A stretch of 64,000 bases of DNA from Chitinophaga sp. MM2321 (GCF_964033635.1 NZ_OZ035533.1:4402001-4466000), one strand, 5' to 3'. Counted from the stretch's first letter, positions 1-9,493 are shown. Made by a program: numbers and translations. Notes: generated by a model not told the origin, from the sequence alone.

Positions 1-282
1 TTTTTCACAGGTATTTAAGAAACATTTCAACTGCACCCCAATTTCATTTCGAAAAAATGGAGAACCTTTACATACAAATATTAGCAATAGATAGCCTTTA
101 TCTTCTCGGAAAATTCATACTTTTTATTTGAAATAATGAAGATGATTACGAAAGTATTTTAAGAGATTTATAACAACAAAAAAAAACATTGCAGAAAACC
201 CAAAGCTGGAATTATATTACCAACAACTATCATTTTCACTATGAATCTATTATTACTTAACCGGTAATATCCTTTCTTTAAG
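1..282. other. AT-rich leader region without a recognised gene
   Basis: This stretch is very AT-rich and holds no reading frame that I can support. It presumably carries the promoter of the following fusion gene, but I could not place a convincing Bacteroidota promoter (TTTG near -33 with TAnnTTTG near -7). Whatever lies upstream of the cassette is outside the window. Confidence 0.4.
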
Positions 283-2967
283 ATGACTAAAAAAGTTATT
301 ATTATAGGCTCGGGACACGCAAGCCTTATTGCGGCTAGTGCATTGCTACAGCGAACAGATATTGTTCCTGTTATCCTGCAGTCATCAGGCAGCACTTTTA
401 TTACGCATGGAATGATCGACCAGCAGCAATCTTATATATATTACAATAATAAATTATTCCCCAATCCGGTACAACTCTCCCTTGATCTATTATATAAAAT
501 GGGCATATCTGCCAGCCTTCGCATAATTACCTCCTATCTGGCTTCACAACTATTTCCTAGCAGGAGGCAAAAGACACTGGAAGATGTAATGATTAATCGT
601 TACGGCAAAAGCGTTTACAAATCATTTTATAAAGACTATATCGAGAAGCTATATGGTATGGCTTGCCGAGAAATTCCTGCTACCTGGGGAGTAGCTCCTA
701 TGGACTATGTAGCTATAGATCCTTCCCTCTCCAGCCAAGTAACCACGGTGGGAGGCAAGATCTTCCCATATCACCAAACAAAGGAAATCAACATGCAAGA
801 AGACAAGATCACTTCCATCATCGCCATCAACAATTTAACAGAGGAAGTGATTACCGTAAAAGGCGACTATTTCATTTCTACCATGCCAGTGCAGGATTTT
901 GTCACCAGCATGAATGGACAAACACCATATGAAGTGAAAGGAGTAGTTGCTGGTCTCCAATATCGAAACAGAGTCTCCATTGGTATTCTCTTGAAAAAAT
1001 TATCCTTCCTGAGTAAAGCCACCGGTGAATGGAAACCACTGGACCTGCGGAACAGTGTTATCTATATCGCTGATAAGGATCTAAAGGTAGGATGTATTCA
1101 GCTAACCATCCCATTAAAAGATTCCATATGGATAAACATGGAATACTATTGCGCACCCGCTGATGCCCTCTGGAAACTAGCTGACGAAGACTTCCAACAA
1201 CTCGCTGTTTCAGAACTGGAAAAAAACGGCTTCGCTTGTGCTACTAATGTACTCGATACAACAATAACACGCACCGAAAAAGTATTTACTGTTTATTCTG
1301 GCACCTATGATCAGTTCAGCACCATTCATAGCTATTTGGTCAGGTATAAAAATCTGTTCTTCGTGGATGGCACGGCGACGCCTAAAGATACTAATACTGG
1401 ACTCACAGCAATGGCTGCCGTAAATAATATTCTCGCAGATATGTCGGAGAAGGGGGATACCCGGGTAATAGAACCAATAACATCTATGTCTCCCAATGAA
1501 AGCAAGACTTTAAAAGAATATGTCTTTAATACCCCTGCAAACAAATGGTACTTATGGATGGCCATTCTTGGCGTTATCGTACAGTTTGTAGTGTTTAAGT
1601 ACTTTTACCCGTTTGCAGGATTCATAGATGGAGATTCATATGTATACTTGGAAACAGCTTATCATAATCTTGATATAAACACCTACCCAATAGGTTATTC
1701 AAAGTTCTTACGACTATTTAGCGTTTTTACCAAGTACGATACTTTACTGATAGCGTTTCAATATTCTTTACTGCAGGTGAGTCTATTATCATTTATATAC
1801 ACGCTGTTCAAATTTCTCAAACCGGCGAAATGGATAAAAGTATCTCTTTTCGGATTTATGATTTTTAACCCGGTGCTATTGTATCTTAGCAATTATGTGT
1901 CAAGTGATGTATTATTCTTATCATTGAGTTTAATTTGGTTTACGTTGTTGCTTTGGATGATCTACAAGCCAACAAATCGATTAATTATATTACATGGAAT
2001 AGTTCTACTTTTAGCCTTCACTGTTAGGTATAATGCCTTATGGTACCCAGCCATATCAGCATTGGCATTTCTGCTATCAAAACAAGGTTTATGGGTCAAA
2101 GTAACCGGGATGGCATTTGGGATAATACTTATCGGTGCATTTATCTGTTTTACCAGCAATAAATATTATAAACTAACAGGCATCAGTCAATTCACACCAT
2201 TCACAGGTTGGCAGATGGCGAATAATGCGATGTATGCCTATCGCTACGTAGACAGCAGTGCAAGAAAACCTGTCCCTTCAAAGTTCAGAGAATTAGACAA
2301 TATGATAAAAACCTATTTTGACACTACGCGCGATGTAAAAAAATACCCGGTGGAAATGTTGGTAGCAAGTACAATGTATATGTGGGATCCCCGATCACCA
2401 TTACAACATTATATGAATAATCAGTTTAAAAAGGACACTACTGCAACATCCTTAAAACGTTGGGCAACCGTCGCTCCTCTATATGCTGATTACGGCGGCT
2501 ATTTAATACGCCAATACCCATTTTATTTTGGAGAGCATTATTTGTGGCCAAATTTCTTAAAATATTATGTACCCCCAATTGAGTTCCTTGAAACATACAA
2601 CATGAAAGTAGACAGCGTTCAGCCCATTGCTCGGGTATGGTTTCAATATAAAAATAATAAAGTACACACACACTTAAAAGATTTTAAGGTAACAGTTCTT
2701 AACTTTTATCCAATCATGGCAGCAGTTATAAATGTTGTCTTTTTATTCAGTATGGTGTTCGTGCTTGTTCTAGGCATTTACAAAAAAGTGCCATTGTTAA
2801 AAAATGTTTTATTGTTAGCCTTCGGTTTATGGATCACTAATTTAGGATTTAGTGTCTTTGCATCACCTATTGCCCTACGCTTTCAATTGTTCCCGTTATT
2901 TGTATCGACAGCATTTGCTTTTTTACTAATTGGAAACATTTGGAAGGTAGCTACCACAAAGGAATAA
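283..2967 (+). CDS. degenerate FAD-dependent oxidoreductase domain fused to a polytopic membrane domain
   Basis: Seen: an 894-residue protein with two parts. Residues 1-390 resemble the amine-oxidase/protoporphyrinogen-oxidase-like FAD family: an N-terminal Rossmann strand with IIIGSGHAS near residues 6-14, a central LEDVMINRYGKSVY-type segment, and a C-terminal TGLTAMAAVNNI-type FAD-closing helix. From about residue 420 the chain is hydrophobic, with roughly ten membrane segments and an acidic first loop (FIDGDSYVY) as in GT-C/ArnT-like glycosyltransferases. Odd points: the third glycine of GxGxxG is Ser, the acidic residue ending the second beta strand is Gln33, and the GG-rich stretch that normally follows is missing, so FAD binding is doubtful. 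It opens a cassette with MauE-like, thioredoxin-like and small peptide genes. Function unknown; the GT-C-like reading of the second half is tentative. Confidence 0.7.
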   Translation: MTKKVIIIGSGHASLIAASALLQRTDIVPVILQSSGSTFITHGMIDQQQSYIYYNNKLFPNPVQLSLDLLYKMGISASLRIITSYLASQLFPSRRQKTLEDVMINRYGKSVYKSFYKDYIEKLYGMACREIPATWGVAPMDYVAIDPSLSSQVTTVGGKIFPYHQTKEINMQEDKITSIIAINNLTEEVITVKGDYFISTMPVQDFVTSMNGQTPYEVKGVVAGLQYRNRVSIGILLKKLSFLSKATGEWKPLDLRNSVIYIADKDLKVGCIQLTIPLKDSIWINMEYYCAPADALWKLADEDFQQLAVSELEKNGFACATNVLDTTITRTEKVFTVYSGTYDQFSTIHSYLVRYKNLFFVDGTATPKDTNTGLTAMAAVNNILADMSEKGDTRVIEPITSMSPNESKTLKEYVFNTPANKWYLWMAILGVIVQFVVFKYFYPFAGFIDGDSYVYLETAYHNLDINTYPIGYSKFLRLFSVFTKYDTLLIAFQYSLLQVSLLSFIYTLFKFLKPAKWIKVSLFGFMIFNPVLLYLSNYVSSDVLFLSLSLIWFTLLLWMIYKPTNRLIILHGIVLLLAFTVRYNALWYPAISALAFLLSKQGLWVKVTGMAFGIILIGAFICFTSNKYYKLTGISQFTPFTGWQMANNAMYAYRYVDSSARKPVPSKFRELDNMIKTYFDTTRDVKKYPVEMLVASTMYMWDPRSPLQHYMNNQFKKDTTATSLKRWATVAPLYADYGGYLIRQYPFYFGEHYLWPNFLKYYVPPIEFLETYNMKVDSVQPIARVWFQYKNNKVHTHLKDFKVTVLNFYPIMAAVINVVFLFSMVFVLVLGIYKKVPLLKNVLLLAFGLWITNLGFSVFASPIALRFQLFPLFVSTAFAFLLIGNIWKVATTKE

Positions 2968-3007
2968 TATTACACACACATATGATGCTTTATAAAAGTT
3001 CAGCCAT

Positions 3008-3448
3008 ATGAAACAAACAATTCTTATAGAAGCCATCTCTCTATTATTTGTCATTTTATTCTTGTACACGGGTATCAGCAAAATGATCGAATATCCATTA
3101 TTCAGAGAAGTAATTTCACAATCGGTCTTTTTACAACCATTTTCTTCTTGGATAGCTCGTCTGATACCAATAACAGAAATCATTATTTCCATTTTACTAT
3201 TTATCCCATTTAGTCGCTTACATGGATTATATGCAGCATTTAGTCTGATGTTAGTTTTCACAGGCTATACTATATATATCCTTAATTTTAGTCCTCACCT
3301 GCCTTGTGGATGTGGTGGAATACTGGAATCCATGACATGGCCAATGCACTTAATATTTAATATTATTTCGACCATCATAGCACTTATTGGTATTTACCTA
3401 AAAAGAAACCAGAGGAAGAAAATGAATATGCCTATACATCAAAATTAA
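3008..3448 (+). CDS. MauE/DoxX-like redox-associated membrane protein
   Basis: The 146-residue protein has four predicted membrane helices (about residues 7-26, 47-67, 70-92 and 113-131) and a CGCGG motif (Cys100, Cys102) in the loop before the last helix. That layout matches the MauE-like family, whose members support disulfide formation or maturation of exported proteins in partnership with thioredoxin-like proteins. It lies 40 bases after the FAD/membrane fusion and 29 bases before a CxxC thioredoxin-like gene, so the three are probably co-transcribed. The C-terminal tail is basic and probably cytoplasmic. Inferred role: electron transfer across the inner membrane for oxidative maturation of an exported protein, perhaps the small peptide encoded downstream. 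Confidence 0.75.
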   Translation: MKQTILIEAISLLFVILFLYTGISKMIEYPLFREVISQSVFLQPFSSWIARLIPITEIIISILLFIPFSRLHGLYAAFSLMLVFTGYTIYILNFSPHLPCGCGGILESMTWPMHLIFNIISTIIALIGIYLKRNQRKKMNMPIHQN

Positions 3449-3477
3449 TATAATACATATACCAAACGCAATCCAAT

Positions 3478-3969
3478 ATGAGAAAGATGCGGTTAATCCT
3501 GCTATTTGTAAGTTGTATGGGATGTTTCACACCTCCTCCCTTTAAAAGTGGGCTAGAAGGAAATAAACTACCTTCTTTCAAACTCTTACTTATTGATAGC
3601 ATTACATCCTTTGACACCAATGTGTTGTCAGATGGAAAAGCAATAGTGCTATTTTATTTTACACCATCTTGCCCCTACTGCCGGGCACAAACATCAACTA
3701 TGCTAGCTAATATGGATGCTTTGAAAGATATTCAATTCTGTTTATTGACACCAGCTCCTTTTCCTGCATTCAAAAAATTCTATACCGAATATCATTTAGA
3801 AAAGTATAACAATATAACGGCAGGTATTGACAACAATAATTCCTTTGGCGAACACTTCAAAGTAACAAAGGTACCTTACACAGCTATTTATACCCATCAT
3901 AAACTATTAAAGCAGGTAATAATCGGACAAATCGACGCGCATAAGATCAGGGACCTCACAACAAATTAA
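3478..3969 (+). CDS. thioredoxin-like (TlpA/redoxin-type) exported protein with CPYC motif
   Basis: This 163-residue protein has a short hydrophobic N-terminus with Cys13 in a plausible lipobox (FVSC), so it may be a lipoprotein. A thioredoxin-fold core follows with a CPYC active site at Cys65-Cys68 (after FYFTPS) and a cis-proline-type KVPYTAIY segment near the end. TlpA-like proteins of this size reduce or oxidise disulfides in the periplasm. It directly follows the MauE-like gene, a common pairing, and precedes a small secreted peptide with two cysteines. Alternative: a general peroxiredoxin-like protein. The CxxC motif and the partner gene favour a thiol-disulfide role. Confidence 0.75.
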   Translation: MRKMRLILLFVSCMGCFTPPPFKSGLEGNKLPSFKLLLIDSITSFDTNVLSDGKAIVLFYFTPSCPYCRAQTSTMLANMDALKDIQFCLLTPAPFPAFKKFYTEYHLEKYNNITAGIDNNNSFGEHFKVTKVPYTAIYTHHKLLKQVIIGQIDAHKIRDLTTN

Positions 3970-4083
3970 AAATGTTGCGTAACATATGTCGGCATTTGTA
4001 CTTGCAAGTAAAGCCGGCCATTTACATGGGGAAGCCGAAAACCATTAAAAAAGAGTAGGCACATTCTCATCAAACAAAGTTTA

Positions 4084-4102
4084 GCTTTTTGATTTAAAAA
4101 GC
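4084..4102 (+). promoter_or_regulatory. 7-bp hairpin just upstream of the small peptide start
   Basis: GCTTTTT and AAAAAGC flank a five-base loop, ending ten bases before the ATG of the 79-residue peptide. No T-tract follows, so it is not a typical terminator. It could act on mRNA stability or translation of the peptide. A 12-bp perfect palindrome (tacttgcaagta, 3999-4010) lies in the same 143-base leader. Confidence 0.35.
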
Positions 4103-4112
4103 AACCTTTATT

Positions 4113-4352
4113 ATGAAAAGAGCAAAATTAATGTTAACAGCAATAGCCATTTTAGCAGTAGTTGGTGGCGCATTGGCTTCTAAAGCTCGGATTAATCACT
4201 TTGTATATACCCAAGCAGGAGGAGCAGGCAATTGCACTGTTTTACAGACAGGTGCTAAAATCACCGATGTAGGATCCGTAAAAGTACCAGTTGCAGAAGC
4301 CTCCGGCGCTTGCACTACTACAATTTATACAGTTGCTACTTCAGACCTTTAA
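4113..4352 (+). CDS. small exported peptide with two cysteines (DUF6520-like)
   Basis: The 79-residue product starts with a basic N-terminus and a hydrophobic segment (about residues 5-20) ending at an Ala-Leu-Ala-Ser type cleavage site. A mature part of roughly 56 residues holds Cys41 and Cys67. It resembles the small exported DUF6520-type peptides of Bacteroidota, which I recall as often lying beside MauE and thioredoxin-like genes; that family assignment is from memory of pattern, not a search. It is the last gene before a strong hairpin, so it ends the transcript or forms its own short one. The two cysteines make it the natural substrate candidate for the upstream redox pair. Its biological role is unknown. 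Confidence 0.6.
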   Translation: MKRAKLMLTAIAILAVVGGALASKARINHFVYTQAGGAGNCTVLQTGAKITDVGSVKVPVAEASGACTTTIYTVATSDL

Positions 4353-4460
4353 TTCTAATAGCAATGAATTTTTGATAGTTCTCAACAGTTCCAATGAATT
4401 CATTGCCGGTTAGACATTAACCTTTCGAAATAAAAGAAGCTGTTTAAGTATTGAAAAACA

Positions 4461-4515
4461 AGCCTCTTTCAAAATTCAAGAGGCTGTCTCGTAAGTACGA
4501 GACAGCCTCTTTTTC
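4461..4515 (+). terminator. strong terminator with an alternative competing hairpin
   Basis: A perfect stem is formed by 4478-4493 and 4496-4511 with a minimal loop and is followed by T residues, a classic intrinsic terminator closing the peptide cassette. The left arm can instead pair with 4461-4468 (agcctctt against aagaggct at 4478-4485), so three arms compete for two mutually exclusive hairpins. This may be chance duplication of a terminator arm or a real attenuator. Confidence 0.75.
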
Positions 4516-4849
4516 AGGTAGTGATGGAGACATTTTGTCTTATAAACAACTTTCAGGCACTTAATTCATTATTGGGGACTATTTGAATAAGTATGTGAAC
4601 TTAAAAATCGGAATTCAATTTAGGGACTAAACTTTGCCTCTCGAATCAAAATGGCTAAAAATTGATTTAAGATCACCCCCTAGCTTCTGATAGACACCTT
4701 TTTTGAGGCCTCTTAAAGTCAAATATACGAATTTCAATACTCCGTCATTATTTCAAAAACTGTGCAAACATATAACGATCTAACTATTAAGAATCATTAT
4801 TAAGCTGATCAGAAATAGAAATACTACACTGCATGCTCCTACTCTGGCT
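4516..4849. other. AT-rich spacer between convergent genes
   Basis: I see no coding potential or RNA gene here. It separates the peptide cassette terminator from the 3' end of the S9 peptidase gene on the opposite strand. Confidence 0.4.
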
Positions 4850-7573
4850 TTAATACTGAATTTCGCTAACCAGTCCAGTTCCAGGTGTCCGTATATTGCT
4901 ATCTAACTCTAGTCCATTATCAATTCCTTTCAACTTTGCAGAAACTCCCCTTGTCATCCATATTGGTGCGCTTGCACCCTTTAAATAATGATCAAAAAAC
5001 TGCTTCATGCGTATGGTCAGATCAATTGCAGCACGACCAAATACTATGTGATCCTCTTTGTCATACTGTAACATCCAAGCCTTCTTCCCCAATCTACGTA
5101 ATCCTGTAAAAAAAGCCACCCCTTCTATAAATGGAATATCACCATCCATTCTATTACTCATCATTAAAAGTGGAGTAGAAACTTTATCTATATTAAATAT
5201 TGGAGAGTTTTCTATGTACAAATCCGGTCTTTGCCATAAGGTAGCACCAATCCGTTGGTAGCGCAATTCCATTCCACTCTTCCGGGTATCACCACTCGCA
5301 CGAACTCCGCCATAAAGGCTGACGAAATCAGAAAAGCCAGATGCAGACATCGCTGCAGCAAATAGATTTGTCTGCGTGATTACATAATTGGTTTGATACC
5401 CACCTCGGCTGTGCCCCTGTATACCCATCCTCGTACTGTCTACCCAAGGAAATTTAGCTAGGTACTCCGCAGCTGATACGATCGAATTAACCGCACTACT
5501 ACCTGGATGACCAATTTTATAGTGTATATCAGGTGTAAATACAAGGTAGCCACTACTTACATAAAAAGGAATATTAATTGATCCCCTACTCATCTCCGGT
5601 TTGATAAATCCATGTAGGTCCTCCGACAATCTTTCATAATAATAAAACAGAACTGGATACTTCTTCTTTGGATCAAAATCTTCAGGTTTATAGAGTATCC
5701 CCTGCGACAAACTTCCATCCAATGTTTTCCATGTCACCAATTCAGTTGTAAGCCAATTATATTGCTTTTCAGGATGCAGGTTGGTTAATGGAATAAACTG
5801 TTTAAAATCACTTGTATAGAAATAATTAGGCGATTCAGTAGCACTCATGCGTCTTACCAAGTATATTTCAGCATCCTTGGCTTTTATTGGGCGAATAGGG
5901 GATATATTTTCACTTTCGTTAGTCCCCTGAAAAATGTAAGGTCCCATGGTAAGTAGTACCGGATTTCTTTCCACGCCTAAAGTCACGCTGTAAAACCCTC
6001 CATCTTTATTACTCCTATTAAACGCATTCAAAACAAGCTGTTCATTTGGTTTAATAATGGGTGGGGGCCAAGCTCCCATCGCCAATCGAAATACAATATT
6101 GTTCCTTCTTCCATAATCATTAGTAAAATTAACAGACCGCTTCCTTCCTGTGAGGTCCACTTGGAAAATATCATTTTGATCATACAAGAGTACTGCCTCA
6201 TCATGTAGCACCCATCCAGCTATACCAATGGGTAAATAAGCAGCCATAGGTATATCTCTGTCTTTATAAGTTGTCCATCGACCCTTAATTCCTTGTGTAA
6301 TATTCCGCGTTCTTCCTGTAAGGATCTCATAAGCAAAGTAATCTTTCTGGGTGGCACTATAATAAACAACAAACTTCCCTTCCGGAGATAGTTGGTACGA
6401 GTTCGCAATACTTTCAGGTAATTTATCATTTAACAATCTCCTGGACCCATCTTTTATTGATACTAAATAAACAGATGACTGAGCAGTCTTATTCCAGTTC
6501 CATTCATTACCCAAGTCCCCTTCCCCTTTTCGAAGTAGTACAAAACCCTTCTTATTTTCACTATTAATAGAAAAAAATAAACTCTCCCCTCCCAAATGTT
6601 CCAATTGAAGGATGCTATTATCAGAAAGATGAATAACAGCTTCATATCTTTGATCATGACTAATTTCATTCAATTGCTGCGATTGTAATTTTGGATCGAT
6701 ATAGCTCCATATGTCAACCATCACATCTAGCCGCTCAGAAATCGGGCTACTCTTCTCCCGCAAATTAAAAAAAATGCTCTTCCCATCTTCACTAAAATTA
6801 GTAATACTACCTAATTCCAAATTCTCCTTAATACCAGATGAGTTATCATCAGCTATTCGTATGGCTTTATCTGCACCCAACCTATAATACCAAAAGGAAA
6901 TCGTTGCTATACCAGGAGCGTCTATTGCGGTAAAAGCTAGCTGACTATCTTTACTATCAAAAACAACCCCATCAGCATTCATCCCTTCCCATATCGTGAT
7001 ATTCCTATTCCTTATCAGGTCAACCCATTTCAAAGACTGCATAGTAATGCTATCTTTTTTAAGTTCAGTTCTTAATAACATTCCCCTCCCATCATCTGTG
7101 AATTTATAATCCTTTACATTCTTAAAATATTTCTTACAATTTGTTAACAGATTACATAAAACCAACTCCTTTCCAACATTATTAAGTTGGTAAGCTAACC
7201 ATTCTTCTTTACCATGATTGGGGAGTTTGAAAGAAATAACATGAGGAATATACTCAATATTTGAATTGCCTAATTTAACAATACCTAAACTATCATCAGT
7301 TTTAAAAATCATCTTGCGGCTGTCGGCTGTCATTTGGCCGCCCTCCCCTCTCTCAATCTCCAAGTTCCAACTTGTATGTATTGACTGTATGACTAAGGTA
7401 TGCTGTCCAACTGGTTTGTTATAGATAGTATATAATGCATAATTTCCATCATTCCCTATCATTGGGTTGCCAACCAATGGCCATTCCCTAAAAACGCTTG
7501 TATCAATAAGGGGTTTTTGGCCGAAACTGTAGCAGGTACAAAATATGAACCACACGCAAAAAAAGAACCTCAT
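4850..7573 (-). CDS. S9 (prolyl oligopeptidase) family serine peptidase, exported
   Basis: The 907-residue protein has a signal peptide (hydrophobic to about residue 18), a long beta-propeller-like N-terminal region and a C-terminal alpha/beta-hydrolase domain. The catalytic triad is visible: Ser722 in GHSRGG, Asp810 in NRMDGD and His842 in EDHIV. Length and layout match periplasmic acylaminoacyl-peptidase/dipeptidyl-peptidase-like enzymes of Bacteroidota, which cleave short peptides. It is the last gene of a leftward run SusC-SusD-thioredoxin-S9, an arrangement consistent with uptake and breakdown of a peptide-containing ligand rather than a plain polysaccharide. Codons are AT-rich like its neighbours and unlike the genes right of 14 kb. 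Exact specificity cannot be told. Confidence 0.88.
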   Translation of the reverse strand: MRFFFCVWFIFCTCYSFGQKPLIDTSVFREWPLVGNPMIGNDGNYALYTIYNKPVGQHTLVIQSIHTSWNLEIERGEGGQMTADSRKMIFKTDDSLGIVKLGNSNIEYIPHVISFKLPNHGKEEWLAYQLNNVGKELVLCNLLTNCKKYFKNVKDYKFTDDGRGMLLRTELKKDSITMQSLKWVDLIRNRNITIWEGMNADGVVFDSKDSQLAFTAIDAPGIATISFWYYRLGADKAIRIADDNSSGIKENLELGSITNFSEDGKSIFFNLREKSSPISERLDVMVDIWSYIDPKLQSQQLNEISHDQRYEAVIHLSDNSILQLEHLGGESLFFSINSENKKGFVLLRKGEGDLGNEWNWNKTAQSSVYLVSIKDGSRRLLNDKLPESIANSYQLSPEGKFVVYYSATQKDYFAYEILTGRTRNITQGIKGRWTTYKDRDIPMAAYLPIGIAGWVLHDEAVLLYDQNDIFQVDLTGRKRSVNFTNDYGRRNNIVFRLAMGAWPPPIIKPNEQLVLNAFNRSNKDGGFYSVTLGVERNPVLLTMGPYIFQGTNESENISPIRPIKAKDAEIYLVRRMSATESPNYFYTSDFKQFIPLTNLHPEKQYNWLTTELVTWKTLDGSLSQGILYKPEDFDPKKKYPVLFYYYERLSEDLHGFIKPEMSRGSINIPFYVSSGYLVFTPDIHYKIGHPGSSAVNSIVSAAEYLAKFPWVDSTRMGIQGHSRGGYQTNYVITQTNLFAAAMSASGFSDFVSLYGGVRASGDTRKSGMELRYQRIGATLWQRPDLYIENSPIFNIDKVSTPLLMMSNRMDGDIPFIEGVAFFTGLRRLGKKAWMLQYDKEDHIVFGRAAIDLTIRMKQFFDHYLKGASAPIWMTRGVSAKLKGIDNGLELDSNIRTPGTGLVSEIQY

Positions 7574-7726
7574 AAATGAATATAATTAAATAATGGATGA
7601 TTACCTCAATCGCTGGTGCACAGAGAAAATAATTCTCTATTTATACCCATTTAAGTTACAAAAAAGAGTGGTCAATATGAAATATTTATAACCTATTCAT
7701 AAATATTTTACCACAAATTAGAAAGC

Positions 7727-9073
7727 CTAATTCACTGTCCAGGTAGGCTCGTTCTTTCTCATTTTACCAATCGTTCGCTCATAAATCTCTATTTCATTTT
7801 TGAATGCAGCAATTACAATGCTATCCTTTTTACTTTCTGCTAGCTTCTTATTATTTTTGGCGATTTTCAATGCCCTTTCTTCCCAATACAATGCTTCTTT
7901 TGTCCTGCCAATTTTATACAGCAAATTCGCATAAGTGTCAATATTAGGCCCATCATTAGGAGTAGCCTTTACAATGATCTCCATCCAATTGACTCCTTTT
8001 CTTAGTACTACCATATCGTTACTATGCAAGAACATGACATTCCATATCATATTATTAGTAAAAAACTTCCCCATACCAATAGTATCAAGTCCATTTTTTT
8101 CAATTTTTAAGATATTATACTTCGCTACTTCTGGCCATGCTTTCTTTTCAGTATACCACCTTAATTGTGCATTTAAAAGTGCATTTTCGGCATAATATCT
8201 ATTAAACTTCCTCGTAATAACATCCATCAACTTCTGCCAATCAGGGGTCCCAGCAATAGGTACCTCTTCTGGCCATAATCTGGGGTTTATTTCCTCCCTT
8301 ACAATTGTCATCTCGACTATATATTCAGAAAACCCTTTACTATCCATTATTCTATCGACGGTGTCACCATCTAGATAAAATAATTCGAAGGCTTTGTCTT
8401 TTGAACATAGCAATTGACTGAAAGAGGTTAAGAATTCAATATTCCTCCTTGTGCACATATTCGTTCTGCTAAGTTTGTTCAAATAGAGATCAAAATAATC
8501 TCTAGCTATAGTATTTGCCAAGGCCATATTACCAATCTTCTTCGTTATATTTGATAAATACAGCATATGGGTCGAATCTCTTTCCCCTAGCTTATATCTA
8601 TCCAACAAAGTATAGTATTGCTTATTCGGTGTTAGCGCATTAGACGCAAGTTGAAGAAAAAGGGTGTCAGGCATAGCACCCAGATACCTATGAACAATCT
8701 TACCTTCTGGAGAGAAGAAAAGATATGAAGGAAAGGCTGTGATTTTATATTGTAAATTGATATCCGCTGCCTCTTGATAAAATCTCTTAATCAGCTCATT
8801 GTCTTGTTTTGAAGTATCCATTTGTACTTTAACTGAAATAAATTTTTCGTTCAAGAGATCACCAACGACCCTCTTAGTATATACTTCTTTATCCATATAC
8901 TTGCAAGGGCCGCACCAAGTAGCATAGCAGTCTACAAATATATACTTGTTTTCGCTTTTAGCTTTCGATAGCACTTGTTGCCAAGTCAGACCTTCCGAGA
9001 ATTTTATACCTTTATCAATTTGAGCATTCACCATAAATGGTATAAAAATCACTAAAAAAATGAGCTGCTTCAT
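7727..9073 (-). CDS. exported thioredoxin-domain protein with long helical (TPR-like) C-terminal domain
   Basis: The 448-residue protein has a signal peptide (cleavage after VNAQ, about residue 18) and a thioredoxin fold with WCGPC (Cys54-Cys57) and a cis-Pro segment TAFPSYLFF. A helical domain follows from about residue 165 to the end, finishing in a TPR-like repeat near IDTYANLLYKIGRTKEA (378-394). It is probably a periplasmic thiol-disulfide protein. The C-terminal domain is clearly related, by eye, to the extra domain on the GH2 protein at 15999-18632. It lies 153 bases upstream of the S9 peptidase and about 420 bases after SusD on the same strand. Substrate unknown. Confidence 0.8.
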   Translation of the reverse strand: MKQLIFLVIFIPFMVNAQIDKGIKFSEGLTWQQVLSKAKSENKYIFVDCYATWCGPCKYMDKEVYTKRVVGDLLNEKFISVKVQMDTSKQDNELIKRFYQEAADINLQYKITAFPSYLFFSPEGKIVHRYLGAMPDTLFLQLASNALTPNKQYYTLLDRYKLGERDSTHMLYLSNITKKIGNMALANTIARDYFDLYLNKLSRTNMCTRRNIEFLTSFSQLLCSKDKAFELFYLDGDTVDRIMDSKGFSEYIVEMTIVREEINPRLWPEEVPIAGTPDWQKLMDVITRKFNRYYAENALLNAQLRWYTEKKAWPEVAKYNILKIEKNGLDTIGMGKFFTNNMIWNVMFLHSNDMVVLRKGVNWMEIIVKATPNDGPNIDTYANLLYKIGRTKEALYWEERALKIAKNNKKLAESKKDSIVIAAFKNEIEIYERTIGKMRKNEPTWTVN

Positions 9074-9493
9074 ATGTTTTTTTATTGTACTTCGGTAAGT
9101 AAATCGGGATCTCTAAACCCGGGGCTCTGCTAGAACGGAATATGACACTCTCGCGCCATTCCACTCCAATTATCCGACAGCCGGTTCCGAACCAAGTAGT
9201 GACCAAGGAGCAAAGGAATCTAGTCTACGCATGCATATACTGTACAACAATTTTATTTCTTTTACCTCACTCGTTGGAGATTCTTGTATTACTGTCTCAC
9301 TCAGCGCGCAAGTTTTACATTAACAATGTGTATAAAGAATCTAAGTCTTACTTCGTAAAATTTACCGTAGTAATTAATCCTGCCTCTTAATACAGAATCT
9401 ATCATCGATGCAATTTCCTGTATTTTATTTATTGCCCTCATCAATTTACACATCATCTGCTTTCAGTAAGAAACTGATCGTCTTTCGTAACAC
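9074..9493. other. 420-base spacer between SusD and thioredoxin genes
   Basis: No frame here is convincing as a gene. The part near 9110-9200 is richer in G+C than the surrounding DNA. I checked for a tRNA-like T-loop and found none that fits. It may hold a promoter for the thioredoxin/S9 pair or the remnant of a lost gene. Confidence 0.35.

Noticed and set aside
663..932. Open frames inside the fusion gene and similar antisense frames across all SusC, GH and transporter genes
   Set aside because: They overlap well-supported genes fully, show no recognisable family features, and arise from codon bias of the real genes.
9110..9210. Possible tRNA or attachment-like segment with ggttccgaacc
   Set aside because: The T-loop does not fit the TTCRANYC consensus on either strand and no cloverleaf can be drawn.
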